Positions 19,692 to 28,730 of a stretch of 64,000 nt of DNA are shown here, piece after piece. The DNA is from Prauserella muralis (lineage in GTDB: Bacteria; Actinomycetota; Actinomycetes; Mycobacteriales; Pseudonocardiaceae): positions 744,001 through 808,000 of the forward strand of contig NZ_MASW01000006.1 in assembly GCF_003202285.1 (NCBI RefSeq). The letters are read 5' to 3'. The position numbers and the translations under genes were made by a program. Position 1 is the stretch's first letter; each line of letters opens with the position of its first letter. The notes beneath the pieces are model-generated. The model searched no databases. It had not been told where the DNA came from and was given only the letters and a program-made list of their open reading frames with translations.

Positions 19692-20720
19692 ATGTCACAG
19701 CCCGTAGCCAAGGTCTCCTTGACCGGCATCAAACCGACCGGCGACCCGCACCTGGGTAACCTGGTCGGCGCGATCCGCCCGGCGCTGCAGCTGGCTGAGG
19801 AGTACGACTCGCTGTACTTCATCGCCGACTACCACGCGCTCACGACGGTGCGCGACCCCGAGCTGCTGCGCCACTACTCGCGCTCGGTGGCCGCGACCTG
19901 GATGGCCGCGGGCCTCGACCCGAAGCGCACCACCTTCTACGTCCAGTCGGACGTGCCGGAGATCTTCGAGCTGACCTGGGCACTGTCCTGCATCACCGGC
20001 AAGGGGCTGATGAACAGGGCGCACGCCTACAAGGCGGCGAGGGACCGCAACCTGGAGGCGGGCGAGGACCCGGACGCCGGCGTGAACATGGGGCTGTTCA
20101 ACTACCCGATCCTCATGGCGGTGGACATCCTGATCATGGAGTCCGACGTGGTGCCCGTCGGCAGGGACCAGGTGCAGCACGTGGAGTACGCCGCCGACAT
20201 CGCGGGCAGCTTCAACCACCTGTACGGCAGGTCGTACGAGTTCAAGATCCCGCAGGCGATCATCCCGCCGGGCGAGACCGGGCACACGCTGCCCGGCCTC
20301 GACGGCCGGAAGATGAGCAAGTCCTACGACAACACGATCCCGCTGTTCCTGCAGGAGAACCAGCTGAAGAAGCTGGTGCGGCGCATCCCCACCGACAGCA
20401 CGCCGGTGGAGGCGCCGAAGGATCCGGACAGCTCGGCGCCGTTTCTGATTCTGGAGTCGTTCGCTCCGCCGTCGGCGTCCGGCCTCGTCGCCGACACCCG
20501 CAAGCGTCTCGAGGAAGGCGGCATGGGCTGGGGCGAGCTGAAGAACGTGCTGTTCGAGGTGCTCAACACGGAACTGGCGCCGCTGCGGGAGCGCTACGAC
20601 GAGCTGATGCGGCCGGGCAGCGAGCTGGACAGCTTCCTGGCCGACGGCGCCGAGCGGGCTCGCGCGCGAGCGAGCCGGGTGCTGTCGTCGGTGCGCAAGG
20701 CCATCGGCATCGCGAGGTGA
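19692..20720 (+). CDS. trpS: Tryptophan--tRNA ligase
   Basis: A 342-aa class I synthetase. The HIGH motif appears as HLGN in LTGIKPTGDPHLGNLVGAI, and KMSKS is intact in GRKMSKSYDNTIPLF. The MGLFNYPILMAVDILIM and YDNTIPLF segments resemble the proteobacterial-type TrpRS more than the usual actinobacterial enzyme, which has a SKMSKS-AGTDAG-like loop. It may therefore be a second copy. The start at 19692 is preceded by AGGA at about 9 bases; an ATG at 19683 would add three residues. Confidence 0.92.
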   Translation: MSQPVAKVSLTGIKPTGDPHLGNLVGAIRPALQLAEEYDSLYFIADYHALTTVRDPELLRHYSRSVAATWMAAGLDPKRTTFYVQSDVPEIFELTWALSCITGKGLMNRAHAYKAARDRNLEAGEDPDAGVNMGLFNYPILMAVDILIMESDVVPVGRDQVQHVEYAADIAGSFNHLYGRSYEFKIPQAIIPPGETGHTLPGLDGRKMSKSYDNTIPLFLQENQLKKLVRRIPTDSTPVEAPKDPDSSAPFLILESFAPPSASGLVADTRKRLEEGGMGWGELKNVLFEVLNTELAPLRERYDELMRPGSELDSFLADGAERARARASRVLSSVRKAIGIAR

Positions 20721-20721
20721 C

Positions 20722-20738
20722 GCCGCCTCCGTGGCGGC
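20722..20738. terminator. Short hairpin after trpS
   Basis: GCCGCC-TCCGT-GGCGGC starts just after the trpS stop and before the convergent DUF2786 gene. The six-pair stem and absence of a T-run make this a weak terminator candidate. Confidence 0.35.
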
Positions 20739-20803
20739 TCGGCAGGTGCTGACTGTCCGGCCGGTTCACCGCGGGCAGGCCCGGCACGGCACCCGCAACC
20801 GCC

Positions 20804-22066
20804 TCACCGATCGGTGACGGGGGCGCCCATGCCGAGCTCCCGCCGCCGCACGGCGAGCTCGGCGCGGTCGGCGGCCGCCCTGCCCGCCTGCCATCCCTCA
20901 CCGTTGCTCACCGACGTGGACTTGCGTACCACGTGGCCGAACATCGCCTCGAACGTCTCCTCCACCGCCTGTGAGCGGGCGGCGAGCACGGGCAGCAACC
21001 GCGGGTCGGCGACCGGTTCCCGGGCCTGCTCGGCGGCCTCGGTGAGCCGTTCCCCGATCCGCACGGCGTAGGAAACGAGGAACGCGCGGCGGAACGAACG
21101 GGTCCGCGACGCCGCGGTACGCGTGCCGCGGCCGCCCTCCGCCACCATCGCCCGCGTCGCCTGCACGAGCAGCGACGTGGCCAGCAGCTCGGTGATCTCC
21201 AGGTCGAGCTCCTCCCCGACCAGGGCGACGAAACCGAGCCCGGAGTAGAACACCGAGCGGCACCGGTTGGCCTTCGCGATGGCCGCCACCAGATGCGATT
21301 TCGCGTCCACGTATGGACTGTCCAGCCACACCCGGGTGGAGGTCGCCGGACGGCCCGCGTGCGGGCCGGCGTCGAGCAGCGCCCGTTCGAACGCGTGCCG
21401 GTTCATCAGTTCCTGCGCCTTCGCCGACAGGGCGTCCGCCTCCTCGGGGAACGACGTCGACTCCGCCTTGGCCAGCAGGGCGCGGACCCGCGCCAGGATC
21501 TTCGGGTCCACCCCGGCCGCCCCGGTGGCGGACGGCACCGGCTGCCCGGTGCCCGGCGGCGACAGGATCCGCGGCAAGGACGGCAGCAGCACCAGCTCCG
21601 ACAGCAGGCCGATGGCGACGAGCACGGCGTGTTCCAGGCTGACGCCCGCGCGGTGTGCCCACTGCGGCAGGTGGGGCCGGTCGTGCTCCCACCAGACCGC
21701 CGCCTCCAGCCCCCGTACCTGCGCCAGCCAGCGCTGCGGGACGGCGGCCACCGCGTGCCGCGCCGTGTCCGCCGCGATGGTGTCCACCAGCAGGCTCACC
21801 TGCTCCGGGCCCGCCCGTCTGCGGATCGCCTGCCAGAGGTCCTCCGGTAGCCAGCCGGCCTCCCACAGCTCGCCGACCAGCGTGCCCAGCGCGATTCCCG
21901 CCGCAACGCCCACGGTGCGCGGCCTGCCTGCGAACCGGCCCCGCCCGAGCTCGGCCGCGCAGGCCGCCGCAGCGGTGCGGTGGCCACGTGCGTGCGCGCG
22001 GGCAGCGGCGACCAGCGACCCCGCCAGCAGCTCGGCGGGCGTGCCGTTCGGGCCACGAGTGCTCAT
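20804..22066 (-). CDS. DUF2786 domain protein
   Basis: A 420-aa protein. The DUF2786 core is at about residues 190-232 (ILARVRALLAKAESTSFPEEADALSAKAQELMNRHAFE, described by position). The N-terminal 170 residues are helical and Ala-rich, and the C-terminal part carries SVFYSGLGFVALVGEELDLEITELLATSLLVQ. No function is established; DUF2786 proteins are common in actinobacteria and some phages. No signal peptide or membrane segment is evident. Confidence 0.8.
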   Translation of the reverse strand: MSTRGPNGTPAELLAGSLVAAARAHARGHRTAAAACAAELGRGRFAGRPRTVGVAAGIALGTLVGELWEAGWLPEDLWQAIRRRAGPEQVSLLVDTIAADTARHAVAAVPQRWLAQVRGLEAAVWWEHDRPHLPQWAHRAGVSLEHAVLVAIGLLSELVLLPSLPRILSPPGTGQPVPSATGAAGVDPKILARVRALLAKAESTSFPEEADALSAKAQELMNRHAFERALLDAGPHAGRPATSTRVWLDSPYVDAKSHLVAAIAKANRCRSVFYSGLGFVALVGEELDLEITELLATSLLVQATRAMVAEGGRGTRTAASRTRSFRRAFLVSYAVRIGERLTEAAEQAREPVADPRLLPVLAARSQAVEETFEAMFGHVVRKSTSVSNGEGWQAGRAAADRAELAVRRRELGMGAPVTDR

Positions 22067-22171
22067 GTCATCCCCCCGGTGACTCGGTGCCCGCCGACCG
22101 TAGCGACGGGCACCGACAAACCGGATGGCCCGTGCGGCCCCTCGAGGCCCCCGGGCCGCGTGCCGTGGCCT

Positions 22172-22654
22172 TCAGGTCAGGGTCAGAACGACCTCGTCGA
22201 CCTCCTCCCCGCGGGCCCGCGCGAAGGTCCGTCCGTGACCGGTGACGACGAACCCACATTTCTCCAGCACACGGATCGAGCCGACGTTGTCCGCGACCGC
22301 GTGGGCGTACAGCGGCCGCGTACCCACCAGCTCGATCAGGGCGGCCAGCGCGGCAGTGGCGACACCGCGCCCCCAGAACGCCACATCGATCCAGTAGGTG
22401 ACCTCACGTTCGTCCGGCGGGCCGTAGACGGCGGCATGGCCTGCCACCACGTCATCGGCCAACACCGTGCGCACCAGGACTGCCGGATCGGAAAGCACCT
22501 TGGCCCAGTGCATGTCGAAGGCTTCTCGGTCGTCGTGATACGGGCGGGTCACCGCCGCCATGTCCTTGGCCGTGCTGTTGCTCAGGTGCGTCCAGAACAC
22601 GGCCAGATCGCTGTCGCGCACCGGTCGAATCGACGTCTTCACGAAGGACGACAC
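22172..22654 (-). CDS. GNAT family N-acetyltransferase
   Basis: A 160-aa acetyltransferase. The acetyl-CoA pyrophosphate-binding segment is FWGRGVATAALAAL, followed by YAHAVADNVGSIRVLEKCGF, typical of RimJ/RimL-like GNAT enzymes. The GTG start lies 3 bases after the stop of the upstream Nudix gene, so the two form an operon. The substrate is unknown. Confidence 0.9.
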   Translation of the reverse strand: MSSFVKTSIRPVRDSDLAVFWTHLSNSTAKDMAAVTRPYHDDREAFDMHWAKVLSDPAVLVRTVLADDVVAGHAAVYGPPDEREVTYWIDVAFWGRGVATAALAALIELVGTRPLYAHAVADNVGSIRVLEKCGFVVTGHGRTFARARGEEVDEVVLTLT

Positions 22655-22657
22655 CCT

Positions 22658-23215
22658 TCAGCCGAACGCGAGGCGCTCGACCCGGGACAGGGTCTCGCGG
22701 AGGTTGTCCTCCGTGGTCGCCTCCCACGCCTCGCCCATGGTCAGCCAGCGCAGCGGCGCGTCCGGCTTCTCCGGACGTGCGGCGTCCGGTTCTCCGGTGG
22801 CGAGCACGAACCGCAGGTCGGCGTGCTCGTGCGCGGGATCGTCGCCTTTGGCGGGCACCGGCACGATCACGGCGTGCACCAGGCGCCCGTCGGGCCACGG
22901 AGCCAGATCCGGCAGCCCGGTCTCCTCCCTGCCCTCACGCAACGCCACGTCGAGCGGAGCGGTCTCGCCGGGATCGCCGTGGCCGCCGACCTGCAGCCAC
23001 GCCCGCTGACGCGCGTGCCAGCGCAGCAGCACTCGCCTGGTCGGCGGATGCACGATGACGGCCGAGGCCGTGACGTGCAGGGGCAGCGACTGCGACCACG
23101 GGTCGGTTTCGGCTGCCAGCACCTCGCGGATCCGCGCCACGTCGGCGGCCTCGGTGGTGTCGGCGGGCTGGTAGCCGGTAAGCAGGTCGGCGACCGGCGG
23201 GCTGGCTTCGATCAT
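22658..23215 (-). CDS. Nudix hydrolase
   Basis: A 185-aa protein with a complete Nudix box around residues 84-106: GHGDPGE, seven residues, then REGREETGL. This is the Mg-binding catalytic helix that cleaves nucleoside-diphosphate-X substrates. The ATG at 23215 (MIEAS) is chosen because upstream in-frame sequence is not conserved-looking, though its ribosome site is weak. It is coupled to the GNAT gene downstream and divergent from the RibD-like gene. Confidence 0.88.
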   Translation of the reverse strand: MIEASPPVADLLTGYQPADTTEAADVARIREVLAAETDPWSQSLPLHVTASAVIVHPPTRRVLLRWHARQRAWLQVGGHGDPGETAPLDVALREGREETGLPDLAPWPDGRLVHAVIVPVPAKGDDPAHEHADLRFVLATGEPDAARPEKPDAPLRWLTMGEAWEATTEDNLRETLSRVERLAFG

Positions 23216-23349
23216 CCGGCAAGGGTAGCCACAGCCACCGCGATCGTCGTCGGTTGCGCCCAAGGTGCCCGCGGGTACCTGATGTGTACCCACGGTGCCC
23301 TTCGGCTCGCCAAGGCCGAGCATCGATTAGGGGCCATCAGTACAAGTTT

Positions 23350-23373
23350 CGGGACATGGCGTTAGACGTCCCG
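23350..23373. promoter_or_regulatory. Inverted repeat CGGGAC-N12-GTCCCG in the 235-base gap before the RibD-like gene
   Basis: Six-base arms are separated by 12 bases, 79 bases before the start of the RibD-like gene. It could be an operator or leader hairpin. The rest of the gap (23216-23451) holds no recognisable gene. Confidence 0.25.
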
Positions 23374-23451
23374 CCACGCGCGGTTCATGCTGATGCTCGA
23401 CACGGAGCTCACCGGGACGGTGACGGCAGGCCGCCCGCGAGGAGGACAGAG

Positions 23452-24090
23452 ATGACCGCACGCGTGGGCAAGGTGACCTGCGACCTCACGATCACGCTCG
23501 ACGGGTACGCGGCCGGGCTCAACCAGACCGAGCAGCGCCCGTTCGGCGACGACGGTGGCGACGGCTGGGGTGACAAGCTGCACGCGTGGTTCGCCGAAGG
23601 CCCCGAGGTGCACCCGGACGAGTTCGGCCGCATGATGACGGCCAAGGCATTCATCATGGGCCGCAACATGTTCGGTCCGGTGCGTGGTGAGTGGGATCGG
23701 CAGTGGAAGGGCTGGTGGGGCGACAACCCGCCGTACCACGGCCCCGTCTTCGTGCTCACCCACCACCCGCGCGACCCGCAGCCGATGGAGGGCGGCACCA
23801 CCTTCTACTTCGTCACCGACGGGATCGACGCCGCGTTCGAGCGCGCGCGAGAAGCGGCTGGGGATGGCGACATCTCCATCCACGGTGGAGCGACCACTGT
23901 CAACCAGTATCTCGCCGCCGGCCTGATCGACGAGCTGCGGCTGCACATCGTGCCGATGACGCTCGGCGCGGGCACCCGGCTGTTCGACGGCGTCCCTCCG
24001 CTCAACCTCGAGCAGGTGGAGTCCCGGGCCGCGAGCACGGTCACGCATCTGCTCTATCACGTGCGGCCCTCGACGACGACCGAAGCCTGA
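23452..24090 (+). CDS. RibD C-terminal / dihydrofolate-reductase-like protein
   Basis: A 212-aa protein of the DHFR/RibD_C fold. It has TCDLTITLDGYAAG at the N-terminus, KAFIMGRNMFGP, PVFVLTHHPRDP, and the C-terminal ISIHGGATTVNQYLAAGLIDELRLHIVPMTLGAG segment (described by order). Such proteins are NADPH-dependent reductases of unknown substrate, widespread in actinobacteria. The start is well supported by GGAGGA at 23441-23446. It is followed after 13 bases by the cysteine dioxygenase-like gene. Confidence 0.88.
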   Translation: MTARVGKVTCDLTITLDGYAAGLNQTEQRPFGDDGGDGWGDKLHAWFAEGPEVHPDEFGRMMTAKAFIMGRNMFGPVRGEWDRQWKGWWGDNPPYHGPVFVLTHHPRDPQPMEGGTTFYFVTDGIDAAFERAREAAGDGDISIHGGATTVNQYLAAGLIDELRLHIVPMTLGAGTRLFDGVPPLNLEQVESRAASTVTHLLYHVRPSTTTEA

Positions 24091-24103
24091 CGGGAGACCC
24101 ACC

Positions 24104-24682
24104 ATGACACCCGACGGCACACTGCGCGGCTTCATCGACGACGTGGACCGGGTGGTCGGCACCACCGACGACGAGCACGAGATCACCAAGCAGGTCGCGG
24201 CGTTGCTGTCCGCGCTGCTGGCAGGCGGCTACCGGCTCCCTCCCGAGGCCACCCGGCCGTCGAAGGAGCACCACGTCAACTACCCGCTCCACATCGCGCC
24301 CGGCGACAGCTGGTGCCTGGTCTCCGTCGTGTGGAGCCCAGGTCAGCGCACGCCGGTGCACGGACACGAGACGTGGGGCGTCGTCGGGATCCACTCGGGT
24401 GCCGAACGCGAGACCCGCTATCTCAAACCCGCCGGCGGGCCGGGCAGACCCCTCACACCGGCCGGCGAGCAAGTGTGGCAGCGCGGCGAGGTCACCGTGT
24501 GCTGCACCACCGACGACGACGTCCACGCCGTCACGGCCGTCGGCGACGCGCCCACCGTCGGGATCCATGTCTACGGCGGCAACATCGGCACCATGCGGCG
24601 GCGGCTGTACGACCCGGCGACCGGCGAGGTCCGGTGGCTCGTCTCCGGCTGGGACGTCCCGGACGCCGGCGCCCGGAGCTGA
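24104..24682 (+). CDS. Cysteine dioxygenase-like cupin protein
   Basis: A 192-aa cupin of the cysteine/3-mercaptopropionate dioxygenase type. The iron-binding His residues are visible in RTPVHGHETWGVVG (HxH) and in DDVHAVTA. Known members oxidise thiols to sulfinates with Fe(II) and O2; which thiol is used here cannot be read. It forms a two-gene operon with the RibD-like gene. Its TGA stop directly abuts the galT stop on the other strand (24680-24682 and 24683-24685). Confidence 0.85.
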   Translation: MTPDGTLRGFIDDVDRVVGTTDDEHEITKQVAALLSALLAGGYRLPPEATRPSKEHHVNYPLHIAPGDSWCLVSVVWSPGQRTPVHGHETWGVVGIHSGAERETRYLKPAGGPGRPLTPAGEQVWQRGEVTVCCTTDDDVHAVTAVGDAPTVGIHVYGGNIGTMRRRLYDPATGEVRWLVSGWDVPDAGARS

Positions 24683-25759
24683 TCACGCCTCGCGCAGGCG
24701 CCGGGCGACATCCTCGGGCAGCACGTCGGTGACGAAGGCGTTCATGCCCGACTCCGACCCGGCGAGGTACTTGAGCTTGTCGGCGGCCCTGCGCACGGAG
24801 AACAGTTGCAGGTGCAGGTAGCCGAGGTCCTCGGGGTCGGAGACGGGGCCCTGGTGCCACGCGGAGACGTACGGCAGTGGCGCGTCGTAGAGCCGATCGC
24901 AGCGGCGCAGCACGTCCAGGTACACCGTCGCGAAGTCGTCGCGCTCGGCGTCGGTCAGCTCCGGGATCGTCTTCACCCGCCGCAGCGGGTACAGGTGCAC
25001 CTCCACCGGCCAGCGCGCGGCCGCGGGCACGAACGCCACCCAGTGCGCCGTCTCCGCCAGCAGCCGCAGGCCCGCCGAACGCTCGGCGGCGACCACATCG
25101 GCGTGCAGGTCGCGGCCGGTGCGCCCGCGGTAGCGCAGGGCCACCTCGCGCATCCGCCGCGTCCGCGGCGTGACGAACGGGTAGGCGTAGATCTGCCCGT
25201 GCGGGTGCGCGAGTGTCACGCCGATCTCCGGCCCCCGGTTCTCGAAGCAGAACACCTGCTTCACGCCGTCGAGCGCCGCCAGTTCCTCGGTGCGGTCCGC
25301 CCACGCGTCCACGACGAGCCGGGCCTGCTCGGCCGACAGGTCGGCGAAGCGCGCGTGGTGGTCGCTGGTGAAACACACGACCTCGCAGCGGCCGAGGCCC
25401 GCCCGCACGGGGACGAGCGGATGACGCAGGTCCCCTTCCGGCGGCCGGGCGCCCATCGACAGGCTCGGCTGCCGGTTCTCGAAGATCGCGACCGAGTAGG
25501 CCGGAGCGGGAATTTCGGTCCATCTCCCCTCACTGGACGGACACAGTGGACAGTCCTGTTCGGGCGGAAGGTGGGTGCGGTTCTGCCGGTGTGCGGCCAT
25601 CATCACCCACTCGTCGAGCAGCGGGTCGAGCCGCAGCTGCGACGTGGTGCTCACCATGGGCAGCCGCCGCGGGTCGTGCAGGTCGGGGACGCCGCCGTCG
25701 TCCGCGGTGAAGTACAGCAGTTCGCGTCCGTCGGCCAGCGTCGTCGTCGTCCGTTTCAC
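24683..25759 (-). CDS. galT: Galactose-1-phosphate uridylyltransferase
   Basis: A 358-aa Leloir pathway enzyme that exchanges UMP between UDP-glucose and galactose 1-phosphate. The nucleophile motif is HPHGQIYAYPF (HxH). The zinc-type CPLC pair is at CPLCPSS, with a late VEVHLYPLRRVKTI segment. The start is GTG at 25757-25759, with GAGGG upstream. It stands alone on the minus strand, but a palindrome 47 bases upstream and the distant galK/DeoR pair suggest co-regulation with the galactose transporter region. Confidence 0.94.
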   Translation of the reverse strand: MKRTTTTLADGRELLYFTADDGGVPDLHDPRRLPMVSTTSQLRLDPLLDEWVMMAAHRQNRTHLPPEQDCPLCPSSEGRWTEIPAPAYSVAIFENRQPSLSMGARPPEGDLRHPLVPVRAGLGRCEVVCFTSDHHARFADLSAEQARLVVDAWADRTEELAALDGVKQVFCFENRGPEIGVTLAHPHGQIYAYPFVTPRTRRMREVALRYRGRTGRDLHADVVAAERSAGLRLLAETAHWVAFVPAAARWPVEVHLYPLRRVKTIPELTDAERDDFATVYLDVLRRCDRLYDAPLPYVSAWHQGPVSDPEDLGYLHLQLFSVRRAADKLKYLAGSESGMNAFVTDVLPEDVARRLREA

Positions 25760-25806
25760 CGGTCACCGTTCCCTCGTGCGCCGCGCGGGTGTCTGGGGAT
25801 TCCGCA

Positions 25807-25821
25807 TTCAACCACGTTGAA
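25807..25821. promoter_or_regulatory. Palindrome TTCAAC-N3-GTTGAA upstream of galT
   Basis: A perfect 15-base inverted repeat 47 bases upstream of the galT start, in an A/T-rich stretch. The half-site TTCAAC also occurs at 38558-38566 (inverted) and 38724-38732 near the DeoR gene beside galK, so it may be the DeoR operator. The remainder of the 356-base gap (25760-26115) contains the GH2 promoter described separately and no gene. Confidence 0.5.
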
Positions 25822-25989
25822 ACAAAAATCAACAGACGGCCGTTCACTTCGTCGATGACCAGCCGCATTAGTCCGTTCGGCCGATCAAGGGCCGCGGCGA
25901 CATTCCGGCGAATCCGGCGCGAAGGCGCCCGGGATAGCGGCAGGGATAGATCGGCACTGTTCGCAACTGGGGAAGTTTGGGTGCAAGTG

Positions 25990-26025
25990 TTGACATACCC
26001 ACACGCGGTGTGTGAAATGCTTCAC
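25990..26025 (+). promoter_or_regulatory. Promoter with nested palindromes upstream of the GH2 gene
   Basis: A consensus -35 TTGACA (25990-25995) is followed after 17 bases by TGAAAT (26013-26018) as -10. The spacer contains CACAC-GCG-GTGTG (26000-26012). The -10 overlaps GTGAA-ATGC-TTCAC (26012-26025). Both are inverted repeats placed where a repressor would block RNA polymerase. The GH2 start lies about 90 bases further on. Confidence 0.6.
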
Positions 26026-26115
26026 GCCGGTGTTGAATCCGTGTGAACCACGGGCTGCCGGTGCAGTACCGCCAGCGAGACGCTGGCGGGGTCCCCCCGA
26101 GAAGGGTGTTCGACT

Positions 26116-28656
26116 GTGCTGTCACTCGCACCACTGACTCGACGACGCGGAAGCGGTGCCCGTTCACTCGCGGCCCTGGCCGTCACGACGATGCTCTCCG
26201 CGGCGCTCGCCGCCGGGATCACCTCACCGGCCACCGCCCAGACCGACGGCGCCGGCTGGGAGATGGGCGAACCCCGGCTGGCCACGCCGTGGACGGCCGA
26301 CGTGTCACCGGGCAACGCGTTGCCGGAGTACCCCAGACCCCAGCTGACCCGTGACGCCTGGCGCAACCTCAACGGCGTGTGGGAGTTCGCGGGCGCCACC
26401 GAGGGCGAGGCGCCGCCGTTCGGCGACACGCTCGCCGAACGGATCCTCGTTCCCTACCCCACCGAGTCGGCTCTGTCCGGCATCCAGCGGCACGAGGACC
26501 ACATGTGGTACCGCCGCACGTTCGAGGTCCCCCGCCACTGGCAGGTCGGCAACGGCAACCGACTGAAGATCAACTTCGGCGCGGTCGACTACAAGGCCGT
26601 GGTCTACGTCAACGGCCGGGAGGTCGCCCGCCACACCGGCGGCTACGGCGCGTTCTCGGCCGACGTCACCGACGCACTGAGGCGCCACGGCGAGCAGGAG
26701 ATCATCGTCGGCGTCGAGGACCGCACCGACGCCACCTGGCAACCCGTCGGCAAGCAGCGCCGGGTACCCGACCGCGGCATCTTCTACGAGGGCGCCTCGG
26801 GCATCTGGCAGACCGTCTGGATGGAGCCGGTCGCGAGCCGACATGTCGACACGCTCGACATGGTGCCCGACATCGACACGTCCACGCTGAACCTCACCGT
26901 CAACACCGAGGGCAACACCGCGGGCATGACCGTCGAGGCCGTCGTCTCCGACGGCAGGCGCGTCGTCAGCCGCACCACCGGCACCCCCGGGGAGCCGATG
27001 ACGCTTCCGGTGCCCAGGGCCAAGCTGTGGTCGCCCGACTCCCCGTTCCTCTACGACCTCGACGTGGTGCTCAAGCGGCAGTGGCGCCCGGTCGACCGCG
27101 TGTCGTCCTACTTCGGCATGCGCGAGATCGGCACCGCCGAGGGCGCAGACGGCCGCAAGCGGATCACGCTCAACGGCAAGGTGCTGTTCCTGATGTCCAC
27201 CCTGGACCAGGGTTACTGGCCGGACGGCATCTACACCGCACCGACCGACGAGGCCCTGCGGTTCGACCTCGAACAGCACAAGGAGCTCGGCTTCAACACG
27301 GTGCGCAAGCACATCAAGACCGAACCCGACCGCTGGTACTACCACGCCGACCGGCTCGGCCTGCTGGTGTGGCAGGACATGCCGTCCATGCGGACCGGTG
27401 GCCGCCCGCCGGTGGCCGCCCAGCAGCAGTTCGAGACCGAGTTGCACGAACTGGTCGAGGAAAAGAAGAACTGGACCTCGGTCATCGGCTGGGTGCCGTT
27501 CAACGAGGGTTGGGGCGAGTGGTCCCGTGAGGCGACCGGCCGCATCGCAGGCGAGATCAAGCAGCAGGACCCCACCCGGCTCGTCAACGCCCACAGCGGC
27601 GTCAACTGCTGTGACTCGCTCGGCGACTCGGGCAAGGGCGACGTGATCGACTGGCACGCCTACCCGGGCCCCGCCCAGCCGATGCCGGACGGCTCCCGCG
27701 TGTCCATCGACGGCGAGCACGGCGGCTACGGGCTCGAGGTCGCCGGCCACATGTGGTTCGGCGAGGGACACGCGTACCGGATGCTGCCCGACAAGGAGAG
27801 TCTCACCGCCGCCTACGTCGACAACCAGCGCCAGGTGCTGGACGTGGCGAAGCGGTGCGCGATCAGCGGTGCGATCTACACGCAGATCACCGACGTCGAG
27901 CACGAGGTCAACGGTTTCTTCACCTACGACCGCCAGGTGAAGAAGATGGACTTCGGCCAGGTGCGCGCCGTCAACGAGGCGATCATCCGCAACGCCGACG
28001 GCAGCGGCGACGACGGCCCCGCACCGGACCCGGGCACGCCCGGACTGGCCGGGGTGCACGCCTACAAGTTCAACGAGGGCACGGGCACCACGGCGACGGA
28101 CTCGGTCGGCGACGCCGACGCCACCCTCAGCGGCACCGAGTGGGCGCAGGGGGTCCACGGCGGCGGCCTCTCGTTCGCCGGGGCCGGGGAGGCCGACACC
28201 GGGCGGAGCCTGGTGAACACGGCGGGCAGCTACACCGTCTCGGCGTGGGCGAAGCTCGACGAGGCAGGCGGGGCGTTCCAGACGATCGTCAGTCAGGACA
28301 CCGGCCAGCACAGCGCGTTCTTCCTGCAGTACTCCGGCCAGGACCAGCGGTGGGCGATGAGCTTCGTCGGCCTGCGCGCACTGTCGCCGACCAAGCCCGA
28401 GGTCGGCCGCTGGTACCACCTGACCGGCGTGCGTGACGCGCAGGCGGGCACGCTGGAGCTGTTCGTCGACGGCGAGAAGGTCGACACCAGGAGCGCCTGC
28501 TCCGCCGACGGCTCCACCGGCAACACCGTGATCGGCCGTGGCCAGTACAACGGCGGCAAGGTGGACTACCTCCGCGGCGACGTGGACGACGTCCGCATCT
28601 TCGACCGGGCCCTCTCCGACGAGGAGGTGGCCGCACTCGCCTCCTCCGGCGAGTGA
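26116..28656 (+). CDS. Secreted GH2 glycoside hydrolase with C-terminal LamG domain
   Basis: An 846-aa secreted enzyme of the beta-galactosidase/beta-glucuronidase family. The N-terminus has TRRRGSG before a hydrophobic stretch ending ATA-Q, compatible with a Tat signal. GH2 sugar-binding (from about residue 60), Ig-like and TIM-barrel domains follow. The acid/base Glu464 is in PFNEGWGEW and the probable nucleophile Glu534 in SIDGEHGG. From about residue 643 a LamG/concanavalin-like domain begins (YKFNEGTGTTATDSVGD), probably for polysaccharide binding. The GTG start has GAAGGG upstream. A hairpin separates it from the next glycosidase. The galactose context favours a galactoside substrate; this is an inference. 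Confidence 0.9.
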   Translation: MLSLAPLTRRRGSGARSLAALAVTTMLSAALAAGITSPATAQTDGAGWEMGEPRLATPWTADVSPGNALPEYPRPQLTRDAWRNLNGVWEFAGATEGEAPPFGDTLAERILVPYPTESALSGIQRHEDHMWYRRTFEVPRHWQVGNGNRLKINFGAVDYKAVVYVNGREVARHTGGYGAFSADVTDALRRHGEQEIIVGVEDRTDATWQPVGKQRRVPDRGIFYEGASGIWQTVWMEPVASRHVDTLDMVPDIDTSTLNLTVNTEGNTAGMTVEAVVSDGRRVVSRTTGTPGEPMTLPVPRAKLWSPDSPFLYDLDVVLKRQWRPVDRVSSYFGMREIGTAEGADGRKRITLNGKVLFLMSTLDQGYWPDGIYTAPTDEALRFDLEQHKELGFNTVRKHIKTEPDRWYYHADRLGLLVWQDMPSMRTGGRPPVAAQQQFETELHELVEEKKNWTSVIGWVPFNEGWGEWSREATGRIAGEIKQQDPTRLVNAHSGVNCCDSLGDSGKGDVIDWHAYPGPAQPMPDGSRVSIDGEHGGYGLEVAGHMWFGEGHAYRMLPDKESLTAAYVDNQRQVLDVAKRCAISGAIYTQITDVEHEVNGFFTYDRQVKKMDFGQVRAVNEAIIRNADGSGDDGPAPDPGTPGLAGVHAYKFNEGTGTTATDSVGDADATLSGTEWAQGVHGGGLSFAGAGEADTGRSLVNTAGSYTVSAWAKLDEAGGAFQTIVSQDTGQHSAFFLQYSGQDQRWAMSFVGLRALSPTKPEVGRWYHLTGVRDAQAGTLELFVDGEKVDTRSACSADGSTGNTVIGRGQYNGGKVDYLRGDVDDVRIFDRALSDEEVAALASSGE

Positions 28657-28661
28657 GGTCC

Positions 28662-28698
28662 GGCTGGGGCGGAGCCGGCTCGACGCTCCGCCCCAGCC
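28662..28698. terminator. Perfect 14-base-pair hairpin between the two secreted glycosidases
   Basis: GGCTGGGGCGGAGC (28662-28675) pairs with GCTCCGCCCCAGCC (28685-28698) around a 9-base loop, followed by ACCTTTCCCC. It lies between the GH2 stop and the next gene on the same strand, so it may terminate or attenuate read-through and give lower expression of the second gene. Confidence 0.7.
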
Positions 28699-28730
28699 AC
28701 CTTTCCCCTCCCGGCAGCAATGGAGCAGCC

